A DNA stretch of 64,000 bases from Schistocephalus solidus (GCA_017591395.1 WEDG01000846.1:62001-126000); one strand, 5' to 3'. Positions 22,146-34,857 are shown, numbered from the stretch's first letter. Made by a program: numbers and translations. Notes: a model not told the origin generated them from the letters alone.

Positions 22146-25068
22146 CATTCTCCTCTTATCTGTTACTACAGAATTCTCCATTACAGGCTATTTTACATTT
22201 GGAGCATGTAATAGACTACTTTTTATATGATCTGCTTTTTGCTAGTTTAACAATTAGAAACGGAATCGGCAGAGAAATAACAGTTTTCGCAATATCTTAG
22301 GACTTATCCTGTCAATTGTTTGCGCAGTTGTAAGCGGTAAACAGCCGAAAATTCAATAGATAAATAAATATAGCAAACAACGCTCTAATTAAAATAGACT
22401 AATACGTTTTTTTATTCACAGCAAGACAGTTATCACTTATTTTCAGGGAAACGAAAAACTGATCAGTCTTTCTTATATTTACCTCACCTTTGCAAAACGT
22501 GTTTTACACAGACATCCATCGCCTATCTAATAAAAGCGTCCCATACATAGGTAATTTATTCAAAACTTGTTTACAATATTTAAGGCACATTCATGGTCAG
22601 CTTTTGTTCACTAAGCTTAACGGTGGAATTTCATGTTCGTCTACATATATGAACCAACCGACAATCAAATTTAGAAAAAGTACCCAAGAACTCACTAAGT
22701 TTTGAAATGCTTTTTATAACCAGCTTAGTTTAAAGGTTTTGATAAACACTAAAAACACTGAATGTAAATTTATATGGCATCGATTAAAAACAAAGTGGCA
22801 TGTTTATGATTGCAGATGACAATTATATTCCCTGGTTTACTCGTTAATGTTGAACCTTAGGGATACCTATAACCCTATAACATTCATATTTTAAAAATAT
22901 AACAAACCTTGTTTACTTTAGACCACATCTCATAAAATGCAAAAACCGAAAAAAAAGCAGCTTATTCGCGTAGCACCTGTTGCAATCTATCCACAAACCG
23001 TAGACTGTATGCCAACAGCCACATTCTCCGTCAAAAGACTTTTTTAAATAGCATTCTGCTTGCACGGAGTGATTAAGTCGTTTTTTCGTGGACAGGGTTT
23101 ATGTTCATTTAGAACTTACGGTGACTCAGTTAGCGCATTTCTTTCCTTTTCGAATTCTTCTGCTTTTCACAAAATCTGGTATTTTCCAATAACATAATAT
23201 TGCTTTTAATAGTTCTTTTACGTGCTCAATTTGCTTAATGTCTTTCATTATTTTTTAATGCTTTGCACAATACTTTGTTATAGGTTTCTGAGTGAATTCC
23301 TAAATTTCGGCACTGCATCAGATAGGGCAAGATTAGTTTAAGAGTAAAGCAACTGCTAAAGTTTTGGGCTATTTTAAGAATAATGAACCTGGAATGTTTT
23401 CCCATTGCTTTAGTTGAAACCTAGGCTAGTACCCGTGTGAGTGACTACATATATTTTTTCGCTGGTTCCTTTATCGAGGAGGAATTCAGTTTTTTATCTA
23501 CACGCTACTTGGTGGGAGAAGGGAACCTTTACATGTTAATGGGCACGCCGTACGTTTTGCGGTAAGCTACCTGGCTCCATCCGAATTGGAGTTTTTCGTA
23601 TGCTCAAATCATGCTAGATGTTCTATTTAAACAAACGCTTGAAGCCGCTGAAATGTGATCCTTAACTTGTATTTTGATGTCGCAGGAAACTGACCTAGCA
23701 GAAAGGTAATTTTATTTCCGTTCTCGTTTGAAAAAGTAGGAAAGTAGTAAAGGGTGCACTGCTCTCACAGCGAAGACAGGAGTTTCAATGGATGTTAGGC
23801 AGTCACCTTTATGTTCGCTGATCCGTGTTTGTCTGTTTCGACAGTTGCAAGCTAAGCGCAATACGACTGAAGATTGAATCCCCGGAGCTCCATCCGAGTA
23901 GTTGGGTCAGTCTTACCTGTCCACACTAAGCCAGTGCTTCCAGATAGCACTGGAATCTGTCCAGTAATATTCGCATACACAGACAAAATGACAATGATAC
24001 CGTCCATTTATTAGTAAACTGTGCTGCAGTGACATTTTCTGACAGCGGAACTGCCGATCGATGCGTTACCTATGTTGATACCAGTGACGTAATCGAAATT
24101 CACATCATTAATCGGCATTGCCTTATTATTGTTATTATTATTAATATTCTCCGCAATGTGACAAATTCCTCAAATGGTGGTAGTACCGATGGGCTAGGTA
24201 GCACTGCCCCACAAATTCAAGACTTCAAGGACTGTTGCAGCGGCACGGTAAACCCCGAACAGTCGAAACATGAATTGAGCTGTGTCTTCCACAACACTGT
24301 TAAGACAGGTTTAATTAATGCGGCCAAAACAATCATCTTCAGTTTAATTGGAATGGGTTGGCCACAAAGCTCTGAACCGATTAACTGCGAGGCCATTTAT
24401 CGGGAGTACCAGTGGAGAAACCATAGTCTAGAATTTATTTAACAATGGTGTTTTTCGGGCCATTTCCGTTTTTGGGCGCTCTTTGTCATACAAACATTTA
24501 GCGACACCTTTCCCATTTTAATTTTTTGTGTTGATCAACTATCTTGATCCGAAATATATTTCCGTATTTGTAGGAAGCTATAAGTCTTTTTGGTCAGTAT
24601 CGTATTTTTTCAGATGTATCGTAACCCAAATATTCACAAATTGAATTCCGAAACTGGCAATAAAGTGTTCAAACCTGTTCACGGTGTGAAATATAATCTT
24701 GCAACCTCTTATCTTACGGCGTTGCATCCATTATAATGATCACTGGACAAAAGCTTCATTGATTAACATGTTCACGTGCAACGATGATGTCTAACGCAGG
24801 GAAATTCCTGAAATTCTGTGCGGATGTGAATTTCTAAGGAATTAGGGGATAGCTCACCCAGTAGAGGCAGATAGAGTTAATCGTCCGTAGAGGACGAGAA
24901 CAGACCAGGGCGCAGGAAGGACAGATTAAACTGTAAAAGCATATGGTCAGAATGACCTCACCTAAACGCTAAAGTGGATTGATTAATTGCGTTGTTTACG
25001 CGCTCAGCTGGCGCGAGTGAAACGAATTGATGTTAAGTAGGTCAAAGGCTTGATGGTCGAAATGGGTC
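22146..25068. other. Intergenic region upstream of the first GPCR
   Basis: Mostly AT-rich. A frame at about 23965-24442 (plus) is open for some 160 codons but starts without ATG and contains a TTA/ATT-rich stretch. Part of it is also open on the minus strand, with a CAG|GTAAGA donor at about 23917. I cannot tell a repeat from an exon there. Nothing else recognised. Confidence 0.35.
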
Positions 25069-26325
25069 ATGTTCTGGCCTGAGGACATGCTGCGTGTGGT
25101 GAAGACAGCAGAGCAGGACAGTATGACAACGCACGAGGAGACAACAGGATACCAGGAGATTGAGAAGGCTACCGAATGTAGCGTATTCTGGGATAGTTAC
25201 TTCCAGGTGCAAACTGTTCAGGCCTGCAATTTCACATCCAAGACAGATCTGGGTCCAGTGGATAGGATACGGTTCTGGTCGCCCATTCCGCTCTCTTGTC
25301 TCGCTGCCATCTCCAATCTGCTGACGTTCATTCTTCTCATTCGAGTGTTGCGCATTCTGACTCGTGCGCGAAATCCAGAGAGCGGTCAACGAATTGCGAC
25401 TGATCATGTGCTGCTTTCCTTGGTATCTCGTTGGGAACGACGTCCAAAAACTATGCATGTCGGCCTCATTGTGTTCTGCTTCTTTGAGACAATTTGTCAT
25501 GTGGCCCTTTCCGCTGGACAGGGTCTTCACCTCTATGTCTGGGACAGACTTGCTTGCAATCCACTACCACCACCAGTTAATGGTACGTTTGCGCAAGCAC
25601 TTACTATTCTTCCGGTTCTGGGAAGTCTACTTAACTGGTTGCGAGATGGCGGCATTTGTAGTCGCAACTGGACCATCACAGTCATCACTCTCACCAGGGC
25701 CGAAATCGTTATCTGGCCCCTGGCCACTCGAACCTACCAGCGATGTCTTCGTAGACGTCGGATATTTTTCGGCCTGCTAACACTATTCATTCTGCTCTCG
25801 TTTCTACTGAGCTGGTTTCGAAGGATGGACCGAGAGTTGGTAGTCTGCTACAGCGAACTGCTTCAATCCTACTGCACCTGGGACCGTCCATTCCTGGAAA
25901 ATTTAAATTTTCAGACTGTCTACTTCAGTTTCCAGACTATCGTGCCCTGGCTGCTCATCCTCATTGCAACAATCGTAATTGTGATTCATCTGAAAGTTGT
26001 GAAGGATCCACTATCAAGACGCAACAGCCGTCAAGCCTGGTCGTCCGCACGAAGGACAGCCTTTCAGCGCGCATCCTATTCTGTATTCCTTTTGGCACTA
26101 CTATTTACCATCTGTGAGTTCCCCACGTTTGCGATGTTTACCTACTACATAGTGGGTAACCCGGATGCTGATATGTTTTTGTGGGACACAACTGCGCTCA
26201 TCTTCCTGCAAGTTGACTCCCTTTCAAACTTCTTTCTCCTAGTTCTGACAATGCCAACATTACGGCGTCTTTTGCACTGTAACCTGTGCTTATTTCCATG
26301 TAAATTAATGCCGCAGAGAGGCTGA
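25069..26325 (+). CDS. Orphan rhodopsin-like GPCR, intronless, 418 aa (paralogue 1)
   Basis: A seven-transmembrane receptor expected in the plasma membrane; ligand unknown. Approximate segments are TM1 72-96, TM2 128-152, TM3 182-214, TM4 230-250, TM5 285-310, TM6 336-362 and TM7 372-396. The signature positions are unusual: the DRY triad reads Thr-Arg210-Ala (ITLTRAEIVIWPL), with the arginine and the downstream proline in the right places. CWxP of TM6 reads CEFP, and NPxxY of TM7 reads NFFLL. Extracellular loop 2 holds Cys260 and Cys269. The N-terminus has Cys37 and Cys53 around a WDSY motif and a possible N-glycosylation site, NFT. A second receptor at 61.3 kb on the same strand has the same deviations. 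The ATG at 25069 is the first in frame. The minus-strand open frames here are shadows. Candidate poly(A) signals lie at 26879 and 26923. Confidence 0.87.
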   Translation: MFWPEDMLRVVKTAEQDSMTTHEETTGYQEIEKATECSVFWDSYFQVQTVQACNFTSKTDLGPVDRIRFWSPIPLSCLAAISNLLTFILLIRVLRILTRARNPESGQRIATDHVLLSLVSRWERRPKTMHVGLIVFCFFETICHVALSAGQGLHLYVWDRLACNPLPPPVNGTFAQALTILPVLGSLLNWLRDGGICSRNWTITVITLTRAEIVIWPLATRTYQRCLRRRRIFFGLLTLFILLSFLLSWFRRMDRELVVCYSELLQSYCTWDRPFLENLNFQTVYFSFQTIVPWLLILIATIVIVIHLKVVKDPLSRRNSRQAWSSARRTAFQRASYSVFLLALLFTICEFPTFAMFTYYIVGNPDADMFLWDTTALIFLQVDSLSNFFLLVLTMPTLRRLLHCNLCLFPCKLMPQRG

Positions 26326-28100
26326 CAGCTAGGTTTGCGGAAAAACCAGCCAACGATCATTGGACTGCTTGTCCAACGAAGAATTACATTTGTGTTGTCT
26401 TTTAGATATTTACCAAAATTCTATTCCAATATACCGAGTCCATAAATGTGCACTCCAAGCTTCAGAAGTTTCCAGAAGATTATACATGGTCACTTATCCT
26501 TTTTTAATGATAGTAAATAATTACCACCTTGGCATGCCTTTAGTAGATGCACAAACCAGGGTGAGCGCCCGTTCACTTGGCATGCACATCCATAACAAAT
26601 ACCGAATATGGGAAGCGCGATGTCACACCTAGATGTGAGGATTCCCACCTAAAAAAACTGTGTGCTCTCCCGTCTCCGGTCATCTTGACAGGGTCAAGAT
26701 ACAGAGCCCAGAAGGAAAAAGTGTGTTAGATGCACTGCAAGTCTTCTACCACTATAACCTGTATAATACGCTAATCACCTAGGCCCTGCGCCACCATGCG
26801 TCGAACTCGACGGTAGACTGCCCATATTACATAAGTTGTTTGCTAGATTACTAATAAGGCAAAAGCACAATAACGAAAAATAAACAGCTTGTCAAAGTTA
26901 CATCTGACTTAGGGGTTCCCGGAATAAATACTCCCCGGAAGGCCATCAAAGCTGACATTTTGCTGATAAAGCCCCATTTTACTGCATTTTATTAATATGG
27001 CGGTAGATATGACTTGAATTGGAAAATTAGTTAAGCGTGATCAGTTGTTTTCAGCAAATTACAATTCTTTGGAAGTTGTGAAAAAATTATTAAATGCTAC
27101 ACACTTAAATGGATAATATTCTCATCCTATTATAGACCTGAATTGCTCAATCGATTCTGCTACGAATTCATGGAAATATTAAATACTTACAATTATAGAT
27201 GCTATAAATCCTATCCGTAGACACGTTTTTAATTAACAGTCCATTCTCCCTAAACTAAAACTCTTTCAAAATGTAATGTGCCTAATGACCGTACACAAAC
27301 AAGACCACAATAGTAAAATATGCCAATAAAGTCTTTTTTTAACTTTGCCAACAAACTAAGTATCAATGTATTCATTTTAAATGCAGTGAGTCTTTGTAGA
27401 AGCATGACGGAAACTGTCAACAATCTCTCAAAATTTAAGTTCTCAATGCATACTATCTTCAAATGTGTGGTTAACGTTCGAAGAAAACCACCGAACAACA
27501 ACGAAAAAATAGTAGCTGATCATACGCAAGGCTTAGCAATGTATGAATTTTCTGTTTACCTCCCTAGATAATATAGCAAACTGTAAGCCTTTGGTTTTGA
27601 ATGACTCAAATAACGCTGACATCTGTTGAACATCGGGGGTCATTTTGTTACAAAAAGATAGATTTTCAAAATGCGCATGCGCACTAAGCTACGAATAATC
27701 TCCAGTTCACTAGTTAGAATGTTAATCGGCATGGGCCTACAAGCAGTCATGTCTGTTGCTTAATGTTTCGAGTATGTATGGATTAAGCATGCAAAGCTTT
27801 CAGCTCTAAATTAACCCTTTTCCCGTCATTCATAAGCTAATTCCCATCACATTCAAGCCTGTTCAACTAAGCAGGTCATCGTCTTAAAGATATATTGAGT
27901 AACACTACAAACTTGGTAAGCACGTCTAAGTAATGTCCATTTTATTCTTTAAAGCTGGTGGCAGATATGAAATTTCAAACCAGACACTCTTGATAAGGGT
28001 GTGCCAAATTAAGTTCATGTTTCAAGCATGGTTTTTTAAAATAGATACATTCAAAAGACAATTTCACGAGCATACGCTAGCACTTTGTAACTACTTTAAA
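26326..28100. other. Region downstream of the first GPCR, nothing recognised
   Basis: AATAAA motifs at 26879-26884 and 26923-26928 could end the GPCR transcript. No other gene or repeat recognised. Confidence 0.45.
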
Positions 28101-28227
28101 AATGCGGGTATCTAGAACAAATCGTATGGTTGTCACAACAACCACAGGATCGAACGCGCAGGGCGTTGTTTAGAAAAACAGCACCTTAAACATTGAGCGA
28201 CGGACTCAATATCTCGCAGTTTAGATC

Positions 28228-28325
28228 GAGGATTGTGACTTGCATTCGTTGATGAAATTTAAACGATCGCTACAGGATCTCACTCTCCTCACTCTGCCTT
28301 GAGGCTCACTCTCCATTTCCGCCAG
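28228..28325 (-). repeat. Inverted partial SINE-array monomer at the array's left edge
   Basis: On the minus strand it reads GGAGAGTGAGCCTCAAGGCA, an AGCGATCGTTTAAATTTCAT region and CAACGAATGCAAGTC. This is the tail half of the array monomer, in opposite orientation to the array that starts about 30 bases later. Confidence 0.75.
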
Positions 28326-28329
28326 CAGT

Positions 28330-31300
28330 CGATCTGTACCAGCAAGACAAAGAGCCTGTGGCTCATTGGTTAGAGCGTTGTTCTTCGGTTCATCGGGTCG
28401 CCGGATCGATGCTCGGTTGATGCACCACCTCTGGTTACCTATGATTGGATGATGACGGTTAATAAGGCAGAAATATTCATTTCATTCTTCCTTGTCCTTG
28501 TCGGCATTATGCATCTGCCTATTCTACTACTAGCCTCTTTGCGGCCTCTGGCAGCACGCTAGAGTGTCCCTCAAAGCAGAGCAGGACGAGTAATTTTCGC
28601 GATGCATGCATGAGCGTTAATCAAATAATTAAATTCAATAATCCCGGTGGAAACCCGGCAGGACAATGCGCCTGTGAATTAAGGCTTAGAGCGTTGGAAT
28701 ACTGATCAACATTTTCGTAGTTAGAGCCTTGTGTGTTGTACCACCTGTGGTTGGGTATTAATGGCTGATGACAGCAAATTTGACAGAAATGGCCAGTCCA
28801 GACCCCTTGTTTTTGTCTACAACACTCATCTGCCTGTTCTACTACTAACCACTGTGCCCAGGTGGTGGGGCTAGAGATTGAGCCTCAAGGCAGAGCAGGA
28901 CAAGTGAGTTTCGTTAGCCATCGCTAAGTGTTCATCAAAGAGGGCAAATCAATTTTCCCGATCTTAATCGGCAAAACACAGAGTCAATTGCTCAATTATG
29001 CGAGTGTTGGACACATGAAAAATGCGTCGCGAGTTCGATCTTCCGGCAGTGCAAAACATGAAGTTGGGTATGACTGGCTGAAAACGGCAAATATGCATGT
29101 AATTGAAATTCCAGTCTCCCTTGGATCAATACTTAAAACGTTTGCCATCTTTTGAACGGGTCTTGAGTTTGATTCTCGTGTAATGCAAAACTAGGGTTAG
29201 GTTGTGACTCATTAACGACGGCTAATAAGACAGAAATGCATACTTAAGTTTGTCTTGACTTTGCGTACAGTACTTATCTGCCTCTATTACTAGAAGCCAC
29301 TGTGCATGAGCTGGCGTGGTTGGAGAGGGATCTTATTGGCAGAATGGGAAGAGTAAGTTACGCATGCGTTGGGTGAGATTTCAACAACGAATGCAACTCC
29401 ATATTCCCTATGTAAACCAGCAAGACAACGAGCACGTGGATCAACTCAATTTGCTGCGAGTTCGATCCTCGGGTAGTGGAAAACCGGCAAATAAGACAGA
29501 AATGATCACTGCAATGTCCCTTAACTTTGACGATTATACGAATCTGTCTCTTTTACTAAAAGCCGGTGAGTGTTAGATGGAGGGCTTAAGAGAAAGCTTC
29601 CTTGCATAATGAGGCGAGTGAGTTACGTAGGCGTTCGATGAGCTTTCATTAACGAATGCAAGTCCATATTCCCTATCTAAACAGGTAAGAAAACTTGCAC
29701 TTCGGTCAATGCATAGAGCGTTTGGATTCTTCTCAAAGGGTCGTGATTTCAATTCTCCTGTAGTGCAAAAACTGGAAATTGGGTATGATGAGCTGACCAC
29801 GGCTAATAAGCCAGAAACAGCGCATTCCAGATTTCCTTGCCTTTGCCAGCAATATTCATCTGCCTCTTCTCCTATTGGCTGGAGAGAGGCTGCTGACGTT
29901 CTAGAGAGTAAGACTCAAGCCGAAAATGGAAGAGTGAGTTATGTTAGCAATCGGTGAGCGTTCATCAATGAATGCAAGTCAATATTCCCAATTAAAGCCA
30001 TCCAGACAAGGGGTCCATGGCTCAATGTGTATAGCGTTGAACATCTGATCAACAGATTGCGAGTTCGATCCTCGGGTTTCGCAACACCTGGGGTTGGATA
30101 TGACGAGCTGACCACGGCTAGTAAGCCAGAAATGAGCATTCCAGATTTCCTTGCCTTTGCCAGCAATGTTCATCTGCCGCTTCTGTTATTCGCTGCAGAG
30201 CGACTGCTGACGGTGCTGGAGAGTGAGCCTCAAGCCGAAAAGCGAAAAGTGAGTTACGTTAGCGATTGGTGAGCGTTCATCACATAATGCAAGTTAATAT
30301 TTCCGATTAAAGCACGCCAGACAACGAGCAAGTGGATACATGATTAGATTGTTTTGCTTCTGGTCAACGGGTCGTCCGTTGGATTCTCGTGTATCGCAAA
30401 GCTTGGCGCTGATTGTGACTGACTGATTGTGGCATATATGAATTAAATGATCACTGCAGTGCCCCTATGTTTTTGATGACGAATCTCAGTTTCCTTTTCT
30501 GCTAATACACGCTGTGACGTGGCTGGTGGGGCTTAAAGAATGACATTCTTGTCACAATGGGCTGAGCGATTTAGATATGCGTTCGTTGAGCTTTTATGCA
30601 AGTCCATATTTCCTATCTAAACCAGCAAGACAACGAGCACATGGATCAAGGCTTCTTCTCAATGGGTTGCGAATCCGATTATTGGTGTGGTCAAAAACCT
30701 GAAGTTGGCTTTTATTGACTAATGATGGCTAACGAGACAGAAATGATCACTGCAGTGTCCCTTCACTTTTCTGAAAATTCTCATCTGCTTCTTGTTCTAT
30801 TAGCTGCTATGCGTTGGCTGGCGGTGATGAAATGGGATCTTGTCGCCAGAATGGGTCGTGTGAATTTCAAATGCGTTCGATGAGCATTCATCTGCGAACG
30901 AAAACCCATATTCCCTATCTAAACCTGCAAGACAACGAGCACGTTGATCAAGGCTTACAGCAGTTGGCTTCTTCTCAACTGGTTGCGAATCCAATTATTG
31001 GGTCGTACAAAACCTGAAGTTAGCTATGACTGACTTACAATTGCTAACAAGACAGAAATGATCACTGCAGTGTACCTTGTCTTGGCCGACAATATTTACC
31101 TGCCTCTTCTACTACTAGACGCTATTCGATAGCTGGTGGTGGGGACGGAAAGTGATCTTCTTGGCAGAATCGGACCAGTGAGTTACGTATGCGCTCGATG
31201 AGCGTTCATCAAGTAATGCAAGTCCATATTCCCTATTTAAACCAGCAAGACAACGACTACCTGGATCAATGCTTATATCGTTCGGCTTCTGCTCAACGGG

Positions 31301-32360
31301 TTGTGAGTCCGATTTTTGGATATTGCAAAACCTGAAGTTGGCCATGACTGACTAAATGCGGTTACTTAGACAGAAATGATTAATATGGTGTCCCTTGTCT
31401 TTGACGAAAATACACATCTGACTCTTATACTATTAGCCGCAGTGCGGTTGCTAGCGGGGCTTAAGAGTGATTTCTTGGCTGAATGGGATGAGCGATTTAG
31501 GTATGAGTTCGATGAGCTTTCATCAAAGAATCCAAACTCATATACCCTATCTAAACCAACAAGAAAACGATATCATGGATCAATGATTTGAGCCTTTGGT
31601 TTCAACTCAAATGGTGGCGAATTCAATTCTCGGATAGTCAAAACGTGTTGTTGGATCGGAATGACTGACCACAACTAATATGCCAGAAATAATCACTGCA
31701 TATCCCATGACTTTGATGACAATAAGAATCTGCATCTTCTACTACTAGCCGCTATGCGGTATCTGGCGGGACTGGAGAGTGAGAATCATGGCACTGTGCG
31801 ACGAAGGAATTCGGAATGCATTCGATGAGCTTTCATCAACGATTGTAAGTCCATATTCCCAGCAAGACAACGAGCACGTGAATCTATGCTTTGAGCGTTT
31901 ACCTTGTGGTCAACTGGTCGTGAGTTAGATTCTCGGGTAATGCAAAACCTGAAGTTAGTTTTGACTGTCTGAAGACGGCTTTGAAGTTTGAAATGGCCAT
32001 TCCAGTGTCCCTTGTCTTTGCCAAACATAAACAATCTGCCTCTGCTTCTAATAGACTCAGTGCGGTAGCTTGCGAGGCTGGAGAGGGATCCTGAAGGGAG
32101 AGTTGGATGACTGAATTCCGATAAAGATCGGTAAGATTTCATCAATGTATTTAAAGTAAAATTCCCGATCTTAACAGGAGAGACAACGAGCCCATCACTC
32201 AATGGCTAAAGCGTTTTCCTTCTGATAAATGGGTAAAATAGTGCGATCAAGTGTTGGTGCAGCACCTATGCATGAGTATGTATGGCTGATGCCAGCTAAA
32301 AGACAGAAATGACAATTTCAGTCTCACTTGTATATCAAAAGACGATTTGGTGAGCATCCG
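28330..32360 (+). repeat. Tandem array of tRNA-headed SINE-like monomers, left block (about 14 units)
   Basis: Monomers repeat about every 312 bases. Each has a lead-in (AGCAAGACAACGAGCAC), a tRNA-like head with A- and B-box-like words, a core (GGGTATGACTGGCTGA, AATAAGCCAGAAATG, CCCTTGTCTTTGCC), a tail (ATCTGCCTCTTCTACTACTA, then GAGAGTGAGCCTCAAG) and a link (GTGAGTTACG, GAGCGTTCATCAA, ATGCAAGTCCATATTCCC). Approximate head positions are 28359, 28671, 28981, 29123, 29429, 29697, 30011, 30323, 30635, 30936, 31256, 31567, 31873 and 32188. The unit at 29123 follows a shortened neighbour. The copies are diverged from one another, so the array is old or was built from a heterogeneous family. Open frames inside it, on both strands, are by-products and not genes. 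Confidence 0.92.
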
Positions 32361-33316
32361 TTAGCTTTCGATAAATTCTCTTCATTTATATCACTGTGTA
32401 ACTATGTCAAATAGGGGGGTAGGCAAGAAGAACAAATCGTACGGTTGTCAGGGTGGGGGAGGGACGAGGAAAGCAACCAAAGTGTGGTCCGTTTTCTCAT
32501 AATCGTCAGAGGAAGGGCGGCCACCGGGACAGGTGGCTACATTGGTGGCCTTTGATGACGGTAATTGTGGCGGCTGTATAAAGTTCTTTTGAGTGCAAAG
32601 GACCGGTGTGCGTAGCCTGATTGCAGCCGCTTCTGCTGTAGTCAACAGACGCTGTCCAAGGAATTTTGAATAGGTTGAGACACCTTGATAATTACACGGA
32701 AGGCCTATTTATCATCTAAACGATGGACTGTGTATCAGTATTAGTACATTTTAGGGAGATGAAGGTGAGTAAATATTGTATTCCCTATTTGCATATGCGA
32801 GTTGTGGTACCAAAAAATAGTATCTTGGTTTGTTTTCGAGACAAATTGATATGAACCAATGGGGTTTAACATCGTTGAAAAAAGAGCAGACTGTGAAAAA
32901 AACTCTCTGTGCTTTAAAGGGAAAAAAACTGTCGCCGTTTGGGGGCATCGCGGAGGTGACCTGGATCATTACCGAAGTGCGGAAGATGCAGCCAGACACT
33001 CCCTTGCTGATTGCAGAGTCCGCCGAAGGGTTTCAAAGGCAGAAATATCCGCCCAGATAATCCCCGATCCGTTGCGGTTCAAACCAAGGATGAACGTTCA
33101 TAGAGCGCATGGATTATGGCTGCCAGGTTCGGTTAATGCTAACACTCCCGGTGTCACCAAGGTGTGCAGATAGTTAAGCAGGGAAGATTTCGGGGACCTT
33201 GGCATGGGAATTACGAGTGCGAGCCCTAGGATGAAATAATAAACAAAATGAAATGTTACTCAAATATAGCTAGTAGTATTTTAAATATCTATTTTCAGAC
33301 GTCGCACTTGCAGCTT
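32361..33316. other. Non-array insert, including an unrecognised 104-codon open frame
   Basis: Interrupts the array. Begins with G-rich sequence (32415-32465). An ATG-started plus-strand frame at 32859-33173 encodes 104 residues with a charged, Arg/His-rich middle (VWGHRGGDLDHYRS) and is less AT-rich than its flanks. I recognise no family; it may be part of an unclassified mobile element. Confidence 0.3.
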
Positions 33317-33487
33317 TCAGTTCGTGTTGTAGCTCGCACCATTATATTGATCTAACTTTCGCTTAAAAGCCTTCAGGGTTTCCAACATAACATCATACAG
33401 AGGAAGATTCTTCCAAGCTTCGACCACTCTCTTGGAGAAAAAGTACTTCCAAGTCTCCAGTCTAGCCCCATTCACGCGTAATTTGAG
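33317..33487 (-). mobile_element. CR1/L2-like non-LTR retrotransposon, 3' coding end
   Basis: The minus-strand frame ends in TGA at 33317-33319 and encodes the characteristic C-terminus of CR1/L2-type polyproteins: LRVNGARLETWKYFFSKRVV, then EAWKNLPL and AFKRKLDQY. The upstream RT is absent because the fragment abuts a Penelope-like sequence. Confidence 0.8.
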
Positions 33488-34565
33488 GGGATGACACCTC
33501 CAGTTCGTTGTTGTTGCTAACTAGAAGAAATCTCCTGGGACATATCAGCAGTCCTGAATACGTAGTATGTGGAGTGTGAGTATCAGGTCCTCCGAAGCTG
33601 CCACTTGTAGCGTCTCCATGAAATGGGACCGTGATGAATATTTGTTTCTTGTTTGTCGTTAGTAGCGGCAGCTTTGGTGGTCTTTCGGTCATAATCTTAG
33701 CAATAAATCTATCTGGATATCCATTCTGTTGAAAAGTGCTTTCTAAAACCTTTACCTCTTCGTCAATGCTATCGGCCGAGCAGACCCTTTTCGTCCTTTG
33801 TGTCAGACAGCGCACTTAATTACGCTTAAAGTTCAGTGGTACAAAACTCCCAAAGTGGGTTTACTGTCCACGTCGAATACTCCCGTCAGGCCTTCTACTC
33901 AGAAACCCGTCCAGGAAAGGGAGCGATCTGGATTGATCCTCTTCCAGTGTAAATGTCATCAACGACTGTGCCTGATTTATGGTATCCATTACAGCTGACA
34001 TGTCCATTTGTTCAGATGCAACTGCAAAGATATCATCCACGTAGAGTCCATAATATTTTAGTTGGTTTATGTGCGGACAAAGCTGTTAATCATGCAGTTT
34101 GCTCATGAAAATATTCGCCATTACTGGGCCAAGTGGCGAATCCATAGTGACTCCATCTATCTGTCTGTACAAGTTGTTGTTAAACAGGAATTGCACGTTC
34201 AAGGTAAATTTTAATAACAATTCCTTGAGCGCATTCACTGGTATGCCTATATCAAGTTGGCAGGAAGAAATGAATTCAGAGATGTGTTTGATTGTCTCCG
34301 TGACTGGCACATTCGTAAAAGGAAACGGTATATCCAGTGAAAACATCGTCATGCAGTTCAGGTCGAGGTCTTTCACGCCTTCAGCGTACTCAAAAGTATC
34401 TCGGTAGCTAGATGGCACTAGCTGATCCTATATGGGCTTTAGTTTGTTTGCTTACCATTTTGCTATCGCATGGTACGGTGAGTTCCTCATATCTAGGATG
34501 GGAGGAACGGCTGTGCCATTTTTGTGGATCTTTGGCAAGCCACATAGCTACTGAGATAATTTAAG
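33488..34565 (-). mobile_element. Penelope-like reverse transcriptase, decayed copy inside the SINE array
   Basis: Read on the minus strand from about 34565 downward, the RT order is complete. It has the GLPKIHKNGT motif, a Pro-Ile-Leu segment, motif A with MFSLD and FTNVPVTE, motif B with LYRQIDGV and SPLGP, then the catalytic YVDD at 34032-34043, LEEDQSRSLPFLD, an FQQNGYP segment and the trailing KKQIFITVPFHGDA. In-frame stops (for example just before the YVDD part) and frame changes show it is dead. The N-terminal part and the GIY-YIG domain are not present here. It lies within the array interruption and is head-to-head with the next fragment. Confidence 0.85.
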
Positions 34566-34569
34566 TTAT

Positions 34570-34857
34570 TTGGAGGTGTGAAAGACCTCGACCTGATCGG
34601 CATGACGATGTTTTCACTGGATGTCTGGTCTATTTTTACGAATGTGCCAGTCACGAAGAAAGTCAACTATATCATTACTTCCAGCCAACAAGATACCAGT
34701 GAATTCACTCAAGGAACTGTTATTTAAATGTACCCTGAAGGTGCATTTCTTATTTAACAACAACTTGTACAGACAGAAAGACGGAGTAGCTATGGGCTCA
34801 CCCCTTGGCCCACTTCTGGCGAATATTTTTATGGGCAAGCTGGAAGCTTTACAGCTT
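34570..34857 (+). mobile_element. Penelope-like RT fragment in opposite orientation
   Basis: The plus strand repeats part of the neighbouring minus-strand RT: GTGAAAGACCTCGACCTGA, motif A with a damaged catalytic region, then the intact motif B stretch LYRQKDGVAMGSPLGPLLAN. It stops abruptly at about 34857, where the SINE-monomer array resumes mid-monomer. The two copies form a broken palindrome. Confidence 0.82.

Noticed and set aside
25042..25530. 162-codon minus-strand open frame
   Set aside because: A shadow of the first GPCR. It lies antisense to its coding sequence, has no recognisable domain, and the plus-strand frame explains the region fully.
31786..32202. 138-codon minus-strand open frame, and similar frames at 29939, 34916 and 36395
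   Set aside because: They are antisense readings of array monomers and recur with the repeat period.
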